A DNA stretch of 64,000 nt from Chitinophaga sp. SYP-B3965 (GCF_009647655.1 NZ_WJFD01000009.1:1-64000); one strand, 5' to 3'. Shown: positions 25,079-34,139, counted from the first letter of the stretch. Notes: generated by a model from the sequence alone, not told the origin. Program-made: numbers and translations.

Positions 25079-25375
25079 ATGAATCCGATCGGTAACCTGA
25101 ATAAAATATTTGAAAGCCGCATTCGCCTGGGGGTGATGAGCGTGCTCATGGTAAATGAGGAGGTCAGCTTTAATGACCTCAAACAAATGCTGGAAGTAAC
25201 AGACGGCAACCTGGCTTCCCATCTTTCCACCCTGGAAGAAAGTGCTTATATCAAAGTCCACAAAGGATTCATCGGCAGAAAGACCAATACCACCTATTCT
25301 ATTACCAAAGCAGGAGAGAAAGCTTTCAAAGGCCACCTGGCCGCATTGGAAGCAATGATCAAATTCAGTTCCTAG
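25079..25375 (+). CDS. Small winged-helix transcriptional regulator
   Basis: A 98-residue winged-helix DNA-binding protein; the ATG at 25073 is an alternative that adds two residues. The fold reads FESRIRLGVMSVLMVNEEVS, NDLKQMLEVTDGNLASHLST (recognition helix) and KTNTTYSITKAGEKAFKGHL (wing). It is the MarR/ArsR-like 'transcriptional regulator' type in which the whole protein is one domain. No metal-binding Cys is seen. It lies between the membrane protein and dgkA (next ATG three bases after the stop), so all three are one operon. Confidence 0.9.
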   Translation: MNPIGNLNKIFESRIRLGVMSVLMVNEEVSFNDLKQMLEVTDGNLASHLSTLEESAYIKVHKGFIGRKTNTTYSITKAGEKAFKGHLAALEAMIKFSS

Positions 25376-25378
25376 TGT

Positions 25379-25729
25379 ATGTTTTTCAAACGCCTGCAAA
25401 GTTTCCGGTTTGCCTTTAACGGCATCAGATCATTCCTCCGCAGTGAACCAAATGGCCGTATCCATTTTGTAGCTACGATAGCAGTGATCATTGCAGGAAT
25501 ATGGCTGCACTGCACACAAATGGAATGGATCGTGCTGATCATTGTAATGGCCATGGTATGGTTAACCGAAATGTTGAACACAGCTATTGAAAAGATCATG
25601 GACCACATCACACCGGAACAACATCCCGGTGTGAAACGAATAAAAGATATTGCAGCAGGCGCTGTGCTCATCGCTGCCATCGCCGCCGCCATAACAGGAG
25701 CATTGATCTTCCTCCCTAAGATATCATAA
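25379..25729 (+). CDS. Diacylglycerol/undecaprenol kinase family protein
   Basis: A 116-residue integral membrane kinase of the DgkA family. Three membrane helices and the signature NTAIEKIMDHI (with catalytic-type Glu) and HPGVKRIKDIAAGAVLIAA are clear. The N-terminal amphipathic part is FNGIRSFLRSEPNGRIHFV. In Gram-positive and Bacteroidota relatives this family phosphorylates undecaprenol or diacylglycerol. Last gene of the three-gene operon, followed by a bidirectional terminator. Confidence 0.93.
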   Translation: MFFKRLQSFRFAFNGIRSFLRSEPNGRIHFVATIAVIIAGIWLHCTQMEWIVLIIVMAMVWLTEMLNTAIEKIMDHITPEQHPGVKRIKDIAAGAVLIAAIAAAITGALIFLPKIS

Positions 25730-25732
25730 AAA

Positions 25733-25759
25733 AAGGCTGCCTCAACGGGAGACAGCCTT
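25733..25759. terminator. Bidirectional terminator between dgkA and the TolB/BamA-like gene
   Basis: AAGGCTG (25733-25739) pairs with CAGCCTT (25753-25759), with an inner CTC/GAG extension. T-rich runs lie on both sides (A-run 25728-25734 for the minus strand). Confidence 0.7.
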
Positions 25760-25780
25760 CTTCAATTATAGCAAGTATTG

Positions 25781-28700
25781 TTAGAAATCTACACCCATTG
25801 AAATATAGAGCAGTGGCTTTCCGCGGAAGAATCCGGTCATTGGCCAGCCTGCATCTGCTTTCACAAAATAACCCAGCAATGTAGTCCTGGCGCCGAAACC
25901 ATAACCACCCACAAATGGTCCGAGGAATCCTTCTTTGATCCTTACAACCAAACCATCGTTACTGGTATACGTAGTATAGTTTGCATCCTTGAAGCTCAGC
26001 TTCTGGTTCCAGGCAGTACCAATATCAACGAAAGTGGTCAGTTGGAAATTGCGGAGGAAAGCAGAGTTGATCGGTTTGTCTATGAAAGTAGTGAACACCG
26101 GTAAACGCAGTTCCGTATTCAGCAACATCACGTTATTACCGTTTTTGATGTTTTGTTTGTAACCACGCATGTTCACCGCCAGGGTTTGGTATGCATAGTT
26201 GGCATCCTGCGTCATGGGGGTGTTCTGATGAATGGCCGGAGTGAACGTCCAGTTGTCTACCCCACCGAGGAAGTACACCAGTTTGCTGCTACCCCAGGAG
26301 AGGTCTGCAGAGAAACGGGTTGCCCAGATGAAATTACGCAGGATCTGCTCATAATGCCTTGCATCGATACCCATGTTATAGGTCAGTTTGCCCTTCGGCG
26401 TTATCTGTCCAAATAACGTGTTCCGGTTGCTGGACATCTGTGCCATCAGATCTCCATAGATCTTATAACGTGTGCCTTTATAAATATTGATCGCCGGGTT
26501 CAATGTATTATCATGCACATATTCCAGGCGGCCCAATGCGTAAGTTTGAACAAAAGATTCCTGATTCAGGGAAGGGATATCGTTGGCCAGTATTTCCAGT
26601 TCATCCCTGCGGATGCCAGCTATCAAACGAAGGCTGCGCACCACGTCAAACGGATATCTCACTTCTCCCTGGTAGATGTTTGTTTTGTTCTTCACCGGAT
26701 AGATCACCTCATCCGTCAGCAGATCACCCTTATCTACCTTGCGGTAATAAGTGAACTTATAGTCGAACCGTTTTTTCAGGTAAGCCATAGAGAACATATA
26801 CTCTGTACCATCCAATCCCAGCGGGATACGGAAGGCGCCACTGAACTTGTAATCTTCCATCAGGTCACTCACTCCTATACGGATCAATCCATTAATAGGA
26901 TCCGTTAACCGGATGGGCGACGATGGTTTACCACCAAAGGCCTGGTACTTACTCATGAGCACAGAGTTATCCACCTGAGCCACCAGGTAATCTGAAGAGA
27001 ACTTGAGTTTGTAATTGCTCAGTCTCGCCAGTTTCAGTACAGGCGGTTCATCCCTTGCAGCACGGGCATCAATGGTTTGCTGGCTCGTCGTATCTTTCGG
27101 CTCATTGCCAAATTCATTCTGGAAGAAATCGTTTTGTTTAGCCGTGGAGGTATCTTTTGGATTATAAACACTGGGCAATCCTAATTTAAGACTGTCCTCA
27201 TGCATTTGTGCCGAACGGAAACGTGTCGGCCTTGCATTCACATTTCTTCTGCGTAGCGTATTGGTATCCACTTTCAGTTTGTACAGGCGTTTGTAATCAC
27301 CGATCTGCACTACTTCAGAAACCATTCCCTGGTCTCCTGCAATACGGGATTCCTTGATACCATGCTGATAGTTCGTTACCGGGAATACGTAAGTGGAATC
27401 GTTCGTAATGGTAATGGCCTGCACAGAATCCGGTGCAGTAGAACCATATTCTGCCAGTGCAGAATCCAATTCCTCCTTGTCAGGATTATGCAGTATTTCC
27501 GCTCCTACAAAGAAGAGGGAATCTACACCTGCTCTTTCTGTTTTAAAGAAACCCGCATAGCGGTTATTGATCCCGTTCACATCACTTACAAAAGTGAAGT
27601 GCGTAGTATTATATTGTACCGGAAGGCGTGCATTACCGTAAGCAAGGTCTGTTAACTGAGACACTTGTTTTTCGGAGGACTTGTTCCAGTTGTCTATCAG
27701 GAAGATATTGTAACGGTTATGCGGTAACACCGTATCTCCGCCACGCGCCTTTGGTGAAGGGCGGTTAGAGGAATAGATGATACCACTTTTGCCGGGGAAC
27801 GCCACAAAAGAAGGATCCAGGTCATCATACACATCGTTGGTGATCTGTTCTACCTTGCCATTCGTGATACTGTAAGTGAAAATGTCCGTATGACCATTTT
27901 TCACAGCAGAGAGGAGCAGGGAATTATCAAATTCAAAGAAGTATTTGAAATCTATTACCCGGTCAAATTGCGGAAGGTCCTGGTAGATCTTTAGTTTGGT
28001 GATCAGGTCATACACCATGAGCTTGGTTTTACCTTCATGCTCATACACAATCGCCAGGCGGTTACCTTTCTGGTTCCAGGCCAGTAATGGATAATTGGGA
28101 TCCAGTTTAGAGGATAATTGTCTTACCCCGCTTTTCAGCAATACTTTGGAAGTATTATAACCCAGGTTGATCTCTACTTTGTATAACCCTTTGCGATATT
28201 CTATCACCGCATACATGCTGTTCTTTGGATTAGCCTGGTAGCGGTAGAAGTTGGATTTACCGATCTCATTAGAGATCACACCAGTACCACGGGTATATTG
28301 ACGGCGTTTGCGGTTATCTTCCTGGTACCGTTTTGTGGTGTACATCATGAAATCCTTCATGGCCTTTTTAGGGGTCATGTGCAGCACCTGCTCAAACCCC
28401 TTTTTCAGCCCGCGATTGATCCGGGTAATATACATCAGGTAGGGCACCGCATCTTTTCCGTATTTGCTTTCCACATAATACCAGAAAGCCTGACCCGCCA
28501 GCAAGGGCTTGTCGTAGGCCAGTTTATTAAAAGAAGTGTATTTATTGGTAGCGAATACGCCTTTTAGTTCTTCGTCCAGTTGGGAATTCCAATGTTCCGC
28601 AGCATAGGCAATGAAGCCATCCGTGAACCAGTTCGGGAAATCTATCAATACCGCATTCCCGGCAAATTCCCCGATATCTTCACCAAAAAGTAAGGTTTCC

Positions 28701-29146
28701 AGCATCACCCGCGCAATACCCTGACGGATCTGGCGGCGGAGGTTTTCGTGGTTCCCGTCAAAATATACCAGGAGTTTATTTCCCACCAGTTTGGTCACCC
28801 CACCCGTATTCTGCCATTCGATCCCTATTCCTACATTGGATTGCTTGAACTCCCCGAAGTTATTGTACACCACAATATTCACTTTCTGACGAAAGGTATA
28901 TTCCATGAATTCCTCCAGGCCGGGCAATTCCTTTTCAGCAGCCTGCGCTACATACTTACCAAGCTCCAGCCCATTTTGTGAAAAATAGGTGTTGAAATGC
29001 CTGGTGGTATAGTACCGCCACTTGAAGTTCTTGAACTGAACACGATTCTGGCCAAACTCTACCGTATTAGTCTGAGCCTTAACGTGAAACGTGCCAATCA
29101 ATAGGATAATGAAGAAAAAGAATGACCTGGTAATAAATCGGTTCAT
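25781..29146 (-). CDS. Large outer-membrane protein: peptidase-MA-like, TolB-like propeller and beta-barrel
   Basis: A 1121-residue exported protein. Signal peptide residues 1-24. Residues 30-290 resemble the peptidase MA-like region (NWFTDGFIAYAAEHW, PNWF, YYVESKYGKDAVPYLMYITR), but no HExxH is seen; the equivalent helix reads RQIRQGIARVMLETL. Residues 310-560 have TolB-like beta-propeller strands (PLLAWNQKGNRLAIVYEHEG, DDLDPSFVAFPGKSGIIYSS). The C-terminal 400 residues are a BamA/Omp85-like barrel (LEYVHDNTLNPAINIYKGTR, YGFGARTTLLGYFVKADAGW) ending with ISMGVDF. Likely surface or outer-membrane located; function unknown. Monocistronic. Confidence 0.85.
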   Translation of the reverse strand: MNRFITRSFFFFIILLIGTFHVKAQTNTVEFGQNRVQFKNFKWRYYTTRHFNTYFSQNGLELGKYVAQAAEKELPGLEEFMEYTFRQKVNIVVYNNFGEFKQSNVGIGIEWQNTGGVTKLVGNKLLVYFDGNHENLRRQIRQGIARVMLETLLFGEDIGEFAGNAVLIDFPNWFTDGFIAYAAEHWNSQLDEELKGVFATNKYTSFNKLAYDKPLLAGQAFWYYVESKYGKDAVPYLMYITRINRGLKKGFEQVLHMTPKKAMKDFMMYTTKRYQEDNRKRRQYTRGTGVISNEIGKSNFYRYQANPKNSMYAVIEYRKGLYKVEINLGYNTSKVLLKSGVRQLSSKLDPNYPLLAWNQKGNRLAIVYEHEGKTKLMVYDLITKLKIYQDLPQFDRVIDFKYFFEFDNSLLLSAVKNGHTDIFTYSITNGKVEQITNDVYDDLDPSFVAFPGKSGIIYSSNRPSPKARGGDTVLPHNRYNIFLIDNWNKSSEKQVSQLTDLAYGNARLPVQYNTTHFTFVSDVNGINNRYAGFFKTERAGVDSLFFVGAEILHNPDKEELDSALAEYGSTAPDSVQAITITNDSTYVFPVTNYQHGIKESRIAGDQGMVSEVVQIGDYKRLYKLKVDTNTLRRRNVNARPTRFRSAQMHEDSLKLGLPSVYNPKDTSTAKQNDFFQNEFGNEPKDTTSQQTIDARAARDEPPVLKLARLSNYKLKFSSDYLVAQVDNSVLMSKYQAFGGKPSSPIRLTDPINGLIRIGVSDLMEDYKFSGAFRIPLGLDGTEYMFSMAYLKKRFDYKFTYYRKVDKGDLLTDEVIYPVKNKTNIYQGEVRYPFDVVRSLRLIAGIRRDELEILANDIPSLNQESFVQTYALGRLEYVHDNTLNPAINIYKGTRYKIYGDLMAQMSSNRNTLFGQITPKGKLTYNMGIDARHYEQILRNFIWATRFSADLSWGSSKLVYFLGGVDNWTFTPAIHQNTPMTQDANYAYQTLAVNMRGYKQNIKNGNNVMLLNTELRLPVFTTFIDKPINSAFLRNFQLTTFVDIGTAWNQKLSFKDANYTTYTSNDGLVVRIKEGFLGPFVGGYGFGARTTLLGYFVKADAGWPMTGFFRGKPLLYISMGVDF

Positions 29147-29203
29147 ACGGAAAGTATTGATAATATTGTGTTCTAAATTAAAATTAGCAAAAATCGGTCA
29201 ACA

Positions 29204-29866
29204 ATGTTTGAAATCAAATATTTCACGGTCAATCCCCTTCAGGAAAACTCGTACGTCCTTATAAACGAAAAAAAGGACTGTATCATTATAGACCCGGGCT
29301 ATTATTATCAAAATGAACGGGATGAGTTCTTACAGTTTATACGGGATAATGGACTGAACGTTGCCCGCCTGCTGAATACCCACTGCCATTTTGATCATAT
29401 TTTCAGCAACCAGCTGGTGGCAAAGACCTTTAACGTAGGGCTGGAAATTCACCAGAAAGACCAGGTGATACTGGATCGTTCCAGCCAGTCCGGCCTGATG
29501 TATAACATACCTTTTGAACCATCCCCCATGCCGGCATCTTACCTGGAAGAAGGGGATAAAGTGATCCTGGGAGAGGATGAACTGGAAGTTTTACTCACCC
29601 CCGGCCATTCCCCCGGCAGCATTTCTTTCTATAACGCCAAACAGGGTTTTGTGATTTCAGGGGATGTGTTATTTAAACAAAGTATTGGCCGATCCGATTT
29701 TCCGGGAGGTAATTTAGAAGTATTAACCAGCAGTATCCGGGAGAAACTGTACAAACTGCCGGACGATACCGTTGTTTATTCAGGTCACGGACCCACCACC
29801 ACCATAGGTTTTGAGAAAAAACACAACCCTTTCGTTCCGGAAGATCCCTCAACCCGCTTTGCGTAA
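29204..29866 (+). CDS. MBL-fold metallo-hydrolase (glyoxalase II-like)
   Basis: A 220-residue cytoplasmic binuclear metallo-hydrolase. Ligands: THCHFDH (about 60-66, HxHxDH), His in LTPGHSPGSISFY (about 133), Asp in VISGDVLFKQSIGRSD (about 152) and the final His in YSGHGPTTTIGFEKKHNPF (about 195). The SGHGP..T..EK..NPF ending is typical of the glyoxalase II-related subfamily found in Bacteroidota. The substrate is not determined. The stop overlaps the convergent flippase gene by 18 bases. Confidence 0.93.
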   Translation: MFEIKYFTVNPLQENSYVLINEKKDCIIIDPGYYYQNERDEFLQFIRDNGLNVARLLNTHCHFDHIFSNQLVAKTFNVGLEIHQKDQVILDRSSQSGLMYNIPFEPSPMPASYLEEGDKVILGEDELEVLLTPGHSPGSISFYNAKQGFVISGDVLFKQSIGRSDFPGGNLEVLTSSIREKLYKLPDDTVVYSGHGPTTTIGFEKKHNPFVPEDPSTRFA

Positions 29867-31336
29867 GCGGGAGAGGAGGTTGCCAAATTCAGCCCTTTCC
29901 ATAAAGAGGATAACCCCTCCGTATATACCTACACCCAATACCCCGGCTGCGTGGACAGTCCAGATACCCGGATGGATGGAACGTATATAATGATGTACCA
30001 GGTAAATAACCGTTGCCAGTCCAAGGTAGGAAAGGAGTTTGCCTACGGCGTAGGGAACAGGATAATATTTCTGCCCAAACAGGTAAGAGGCCACCATCAT
30101 AAAAGCATAACAGATAAAGGTGGTCCAGGCAGCGCCCATATAAACGAACCTGGGGATCAGCCAGATATTGAGTAAAATGGTGATCACAGCACCGGCAATG
30201 GTGATATAGGCCCCGATCATATTCTGATTGGTCAATTTATACCAGATGGTGAGGTTATAATAGATCCCCAGGAAAACCGTACCCATGGTAATAATAGGTA
30301 CAATATCAAGGGCATCCGCATAAGATGCATTTTTGGTGGTGATCAGTATTTTCCAGATATCCAGGAAAAGCGCTACCCCCAGGAACACAGCCCCACAAAC
30401 GATCACAAAGAATTTCATGATCCTGGCATAGGTGAGCCGGGCGTCCTCATTTTTACTCAGGTTAAAAAAGAACGGTTCCGCCGCCATTTTGAAGGCCTGT
30501 ATAAAAATAACGATCAGTAATGCCAGCTTATAGTTCGCAGAAAAGATCCCCTGCACGTCAAATTGTGCGCCCGGTAATAAATAAGTAAAAGAGAGCCGGC
30601 TCATGAGCTCATTGATCATCCCGCCAAAACCAACGATCACCAGGGGAAGGCTGTAACGCATTATTTCTTTCCAGAGCGTTCCGTCAAAATGCCAGCGGAT
30701 GGCTTTTATCTCTGTGGTCAATAATATCATGGTGAGCAGGGAGCCCAGTAAATTCGCTATCAGGATATAACCCACACCGTAGTTGGGATCAAACCAGCTC
30801 ATCAATCCCGGATGGCTTTTCTTCAATGCAGGACAGGCCACCAGGAAGAGCATGGAGAAAACGAGGATGGACACCACATTCATCAGTTTGATGAAGGCAT
30901 ATTTTTTTGGCCGGCCTTCCTGCCTTATCCGTGCAAAGGGTAAAGTAGTAAGGGTATCCAGGAAAATGATAATAGAAGTATAATATATGAAATCCGCATG
31001 GTTGGGCATCTTTAACAATGCCGCGATGGGGCCCGCGCTGGCTATCAGGAAAAAGGTGAAGAGTGAAGTGCTCACCAGCATGGAAACACTGAGCGTATTA
31101 TACAGCCGGCCTTTATCCGTGGTTTGTGCAAACCGGAAATAACTCGTTTCCAGCCCGTAAGTGAAAATAACATTCAGGAAGGGGATCACCTGATACACCA
31201 GGGACATCTGCCCAAAATCATAAGGGATCAGAAAACCTGTAAAGAGGATCTGAGTGAAAAAACTAAGGAATCTTGCCGTAATAGTAGGTAATCCGTACCA
31301 AAGCGTTTGACCCGCCAGGTTTTTAATATTTCCCAA
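29849..31336 (-). CDS. Oligosaccharide flippase family protein (Wzx/MATE-like)
   Basis: A 495-residue inner-membrane protein with about 12-14 hydrophobic segments. The N-terminus LAGQTLWYGLPTITARFLSF and the run FGGMINELMSRLSFTYLLPG are typical of polysaccharide_synt family exporters that flip lipid-linked sugars. C-terminal helices end in LGVGIYGGVILFMERAEFGN. No glycosyltransferase cluster is adjacent, so the glycan is unknown. It lies 32 bases after the arfB gene, probably in the same transcript. Convergent overlap with the MBL gene includes a hairpin (29853-29871). Confidence 0.9.
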   Translation of the reverse strand: MGNIKNLAGQTLWYGLPTITARFLSFFTQILFTGFLIPYDFGQMSLVYQVIPFLNVIFTYGLETSYFRFAQTTDKGRLYNTLSVSMLVSTSLFTFFLIASAGPIAALLKMPNHADFIYYTSIIIFLDTLTTLPFARIRQEGRPKKYAFIKLMNVVSILVFSMLFLVACPALKKSHPGLMSWFDPNYGVGYILIANLLGSLLTMILLTTEIKAIRWHFDGTLWKEIMRYSLPLVIVGFGGMINELMSRLSFTYLLPGAQFDVQGIFSANYKLALLIVIFIQAFKMAAEPFFFNLSKNEDARLTYARIMKFFVIVCGAVFLGVALFLDIWKILITTKNASYADALDIVPIITMGTVFLGIYYNLTIWYKLTNQNMIGAYITIAGAVITILLNIWLIPRFVYMGAAWTTFICYAFMMVASYLFGQKYYPVPYAVGKLLSYLGLATVIYLVHHYIRSIHPGIWTVHAAGVLGVGIYGGVILFMERAEFGNLLSRLRKAG

Positions 31337-31368
31337 TGCGCTGAATTTGATTCAAAAATAAACGTTGT

Positions 31369-31770
31369 TTATTCGTTTCCAAAGTTATTCCTTCGGTTGT
31401 TCTTTTTATCGCTCAACCGCTTTTTAAACTGGATCCGTTTTTCTACCATCGCCTTCGTAGGTTTTACTTTGATGCGTTTCTTGGGAACGATCAGGGCCTG
31501 CTGCAAAAGATGGTTCATCTTTTTGATCACCTCCCCCTTATTGCCCAGCTGGCTGCGTTCCGTTTGCGACCTTACCTGCAAAAATCCTTCCGAATTAAGT
31601 TTGTCGCCCAGTTTAAAAAGGAGCCGCGTTTTCTGATCTTCCGTTAAAAGGTCAGATCCGGCAATATTAAAATAGCCTTCCACCATGGTTTCCACCTTGT
31701 TTACATTCTGTCCGCCACTACCACCACTACGGGCTGTTTTAAATTTAATTTCCGATGCTACATCCAGCAT
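31369..31770 (-). CDS. arfB: ArfB-like peptidyl-tRNA hydrolase (ribosome rescue)
   Basis: A 133-residue release-factor-like protein that frees stalled ribosomes. The catalytic GGQ lies in ARSGGSGGQNVNKVETMVEG (about 20-25). The basic C-terminal tail (KRIQFKKRLSDKKNNRRNNF) is the part that enters the empty mRNA channel. There is no stop-codon recognition domain, which separates it from RF1/RF2. The start at 31770 (MLDVASEIKFKTARS) is chosen because the longer frame begins at a GTG next to the -7 box. Divergent from dtd, another tRNA quality-control gene. Confidence 0.93.
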   Translation of the reverse strand: MLDVASEIKFKTARSGGSGGQNVNKVETMVEGYFNIAGSDLLTEDQKTRLLFKLGDKLNSEGFLQVRSQTERSQLGNKGEVIKKMNHLLQQALIVPKKRIKVKPTKAMVEKRIQFKKRLSDKKNNRRNNFGNE

Positions 31771-31793
31771 AAAGCATTTCTTATCTTTAAACA

Positions 31794-31801
31794 CAAAAGT
31801 A
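31794..31801 (-). promoter_or_regulatory. -7 box of arfB
   Basis: The minus strand reads TACTTTTG (perfect TAnnTTTG), 23 bases before the arfB ATG. It overlaps the rejected GTG start at 31794. On the opposite strand a near-match (TATCTTTA, 31782-31789) may serve dtd. Confidence 0.45.
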
Positions 31802-31820
31802 AACCGAATCCGGCGATATT

Positions 31821-32273
31821 ATGAAAGCAGTGATCCAAAGAGTTACAAATGCCAGCGTTACCATCAATGGAGTGGTGAAATCAGCCATAGACGGAGGGTT
31901 GTTGGTTTTGGTGGGGATAGAGGATGCGGACGGGGAAGAAGATATCTCCTGGCTGAGCAATAAGATCGTAAACCTGCGGATCTTTAACGACGAAGCCGGG
32001 GTGATGAACAAAAGCGTACTGGAAACCGGTGGCGGGCTCATCCTCGTCAGTCAGTTCACCCTCCATGCTTCCACAAAAAAAGGGAACCGGCCGTCATATC
32101 TGAAAGCCAGCAAGCCGGACATCGCCATTCCTTTATATGAAAAAATGAAGGCGCAGCTGGAACAGGATATGGACAAAACCATCGGCACCGGAGAATTTGG
32201 AGCAGATATGAAAGTAGCTCTCCTCAACGACGGGCCCGTTACCATTATAATAGATACAAAAAACCGGGAATAA
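31821..32273 (+). CDS. dtd: D-aminoacyl-tRNA deacylase
   Basis: A 150-residue enzyme that hydrolyses D-aminoacyl-tRNAs. Both active-site signatures are present: SQFTLHASTKKGNRPSY (about 78-94) and LLNDGPVTIIIDTK (about 132-146, with the GPVT cross-subunit motif). The N-terminus MKAVIQRVTNASVTINGVV is canonical. Length is normal. The MazG-like gene begins one base after its stop and glyQS follows, so dtd, mazG and glyQS are a plus-strand run with tRNA functions at both ends. Confidence 0.97.
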   Translation: MKAVIQRVTNASVTINGVVKSAIDGGLLVLVGIEDADGEEDISWLSNKIVNLRIFNDEAGVMNKSVLETGGGLILVSQFTLHASTKKGNRPSYLKASKPDIAIPLYEKMKAQLEQDMDKTIGTGEFGADMKVALLNDGPVTIIIDTKNRE

Positions 32274-32274
32274 T

Positions 32275-32601
32275 ATGACCATCAAAGAAACCCAGGAACG
32301 TGTAGACCAGTGGATCAAAACCACAGGGGTACGATATTTCTCAGAACTAACGAACATGGCTATACTCACAGAAGAAGTGGGAGAAGTAGCCCGGCTTATT
32401 TCCCGCAAATACGGGGACCAGTCCTTCAAGGAATCCGACAAAAATAAAGACCTGGGAGATGAACTGGCGGATGTATTATGGGTGCTCGTTTGCCTGGCCA
32501 ATCAAACCGGGGTAGACCTCACTGCCGCCCTCGAAAAGAATTTCGAGAAGAAGGATATCCGGGATGCGAACCGGCATAAAGACAATGAAAAGCTCAAGTA
32601 A
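32275..32601 (+). CDS. MazG-like nucleotide pyrophosphohydrolase
   Basis: A 108-residue all-alpha NTP pyrophosphohydrolase. The metal-binding pattern is visible: EEVGEVARLI (ExxE type, about 39-48) and DLGDELADVLWVLVCLANQT (ExxD, about 61-80). It corresponds to the short, single-domain MazG family that removes non-canonical or excess NTPs. The substrate is not predictable. Translationally linked to dtd (one-base gap). Confidence 0.9.
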   Translation: MTIKETQERVDQWIKTTGVRYFSELTNMAILTEEVGEVARLISRKYGDQSFKESDKNKDLGDELADVLWVLVCLANQTGVDLTAALEKNFEKKDIRDANRHKDNEKLK

Positions 32602-32655
32602 TTAGCAAATTACAGTTTCTATATTAATTCAATACGTTGTTTCAATTTTCAAATT

Positions 32656-32663
32656 TATCTTTG
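32656..32663 (+). promoter_or_regulatory. -7 box seven bases before the glyQS start
   Basis: TATCTTTG is a perfect TAnnTTTG, and the ATG at 32671 follows after seven bases. The nearest upstream TTG (32637-32639) is 16 bases away, shorter than usual. The transcript would have a leader of only a few bases. Confidence 0.5.
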
Positions 32664-32670
32664 CGCGACT

Positions 32671-34101
32671 ATGGCAACAGATCAGAACAAGTTCCAGGCG
32701 ATCATTTCGCATTGTAAAGAATACGGTTTTATTTTTCAATCCAGTGAAATATACGATGGGTTGAGTGCGGTATATGATTATGGCCAGTACGGTGCAGAAC
32801 TCAAGAAGAACGTCCGCGATTATTGGTGGAAGAGCATGACGCAAATGCATGAAAACATTGTAGGGATCGATTCTGCCATCTTCATGCACCCCACTATCTG
32901 GAAAGCCTCCGGCCACGTAGATAATTTCAGTGACCCGATGATCGATAACAAGGACAGCAAAAAACGCTACCGTGTAGATCACCTGATAGAAGGATATGCA
33001 GACACCCTGCCCGAAGCAGAGAAAACAGCCATGATCCAGTTAATGGAAAACCTGCTGAAAGAAAACGATTATGCCGGTTTGAAAAAACTGATAGAAGATA
33101 ATAAGATCAAATGTGCAGTAAGCGGTACCGTTAACTGGACGGACGTTCGGGAATTCAACCTGATGTTCTCTACCCAAATGGGTAGCGTAGCAGAAGATGC
33201 CAACGAGATCTACCTGCGTCCTGAAACAGCACAGGGTATCTTCGTGAACTTCCTCAATGTGCAGAAAACCGGCAGGATGAAAATTCCTTTTGGTATTGCA
33301 CAGGTAGGTAAAGCTTTCCGGAATGAGATCGTTGCCCGCCAGTTTGTATTCCGCATGCGTGAGTTCGAACAAATGGAAATGCAGTTCTTTATCCGCCCTG
33401 GCACTGAAGATGAATGGTATGCCTACTGGAAAGAAGAACGCATGAAATGGCATAAGAGCCTTGGCCTTGATCCTAAGAGATTGCAATACCACGATCACGC
33501 AAAGCTGGCCTTCTATGCAAAAGCAGCCGTGGATATTGAGTATGATTTCCCGATCGGTTTCAAAGAAGTGGAAGGTATCCACTCCCGTACAGATCACGAC
33601 CTGAAACAACATCAGCAGTTCTCCGGTAAGAAGATGCAATACTTCGATACAGAGATCAACCAGAATTATATTCCTTACGTAATAGAAACCTCTATCGGTT
33701 TAGATCGTTGCTGCCTGATGGTATTAAGTGAAGCATATGAAGAGCAGGACCTGGGTACACCGGAAAAACCGGATAGCCGTGTGGTATTGAAATTCCCTGC
33801 TAAGCTGGCTCCCATCAAACTGGCTATCTTCCCGCTTACTAAGAAAGATGGTTTACCTGAAGTAGCCAAGGAATTAATGGCAGATTGCAAACAGAGCTTC
33901 TACTGTTATTACGAAGAAAAAGATAGCATCGGAAAACGTTACCGTCGCCAGGATGCCATTGGTACACCTTTCTGTGTAACCATTGATCATCAGACAAAAG
34001 AAGATGGCACCGTAACCATTCGTCATAGAGATAGCATGGAACAGGAAAGGATTCCGCTGACCAGTGTAAAAGAATTAGTGATGAAAAAGATCCTCGAATA
34101 G
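32671..34101 (+). CDS. glyQS: Glycine--tRNA ligase, single-chain (alpha2) type
   Basis: A 476-residue class II synthetase of the eukaryotic/archaeal dimeric type rather than the alpha2-beta2 GlyQ/GlyS form. Class II motifs: motif 1 region HPTIWKASGHVDNFSDPM, motif 2 GKAFRNEIVARQFVFRMREF with the ATP-binding Arg, and motif 3 IETSIGLDRCCLMVL. The C-terminal anticodon-binding domain (about 385-476) is KLAPIKLAIFPLTKKDG and IGTPFCVTID. Full length. Strong terminator follows. Confidence 0.97.
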   Translation: MATDQNKFQAIISHCKEYGFIFQSSEIYDGLSAVYDYGQYGAELKKNVRDYWWKSMTQMHENIVGIDSAIFMHPTIWKASGHVDNFSDPMIDNKDSKKRYRVDHLIEGYADTLPEAEKTAMIQLMENLLKENDYAGLKKLIEDNKIKCAVSGTVNWTDVREFNLMFSTQMGSVAEDANEIYLRPETAQGIFVNFLNVQKTGRMKIPFGIAQVGKAFRNEIVARQFVFRMREFEQMEMQFFIRPGTEDEWYAYWKEERMKWHKSLGLDPKRLQYHDHAKLAFYAKAAVDIEYDFPIGFKEVEGIHSRTDHDLKQHQQFSGKKMQYFDTEINQNYIPYVIETSIGLDRCCLMVLSEAYEEQDLGTPEKPDSRVVLKFPAKLAPIKLAIFPLTKKDGLPEVAKELMADCKQSFYCYYEEKDSIGKRYRRQDAIGTPFCVTIDHQTKEDGTVTIRHRDSMEQERIPLTSVKELVMKKILE

Positions 34102-34106
34102 ATATT

Positions 34107-34139
34107 AAAAAAGGCCGGATAACACATCCGGCCTTTTTT
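34107..34139 (+). terminator. Terminator of glyQS
   Basis: AAAAAAGGCCGGA (34107-34119) pairs perfectly with TCCGGCCTTTTTT (34127-34139), with a 7-base loop, five bases after the stop codon. Confidence 0.92.
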
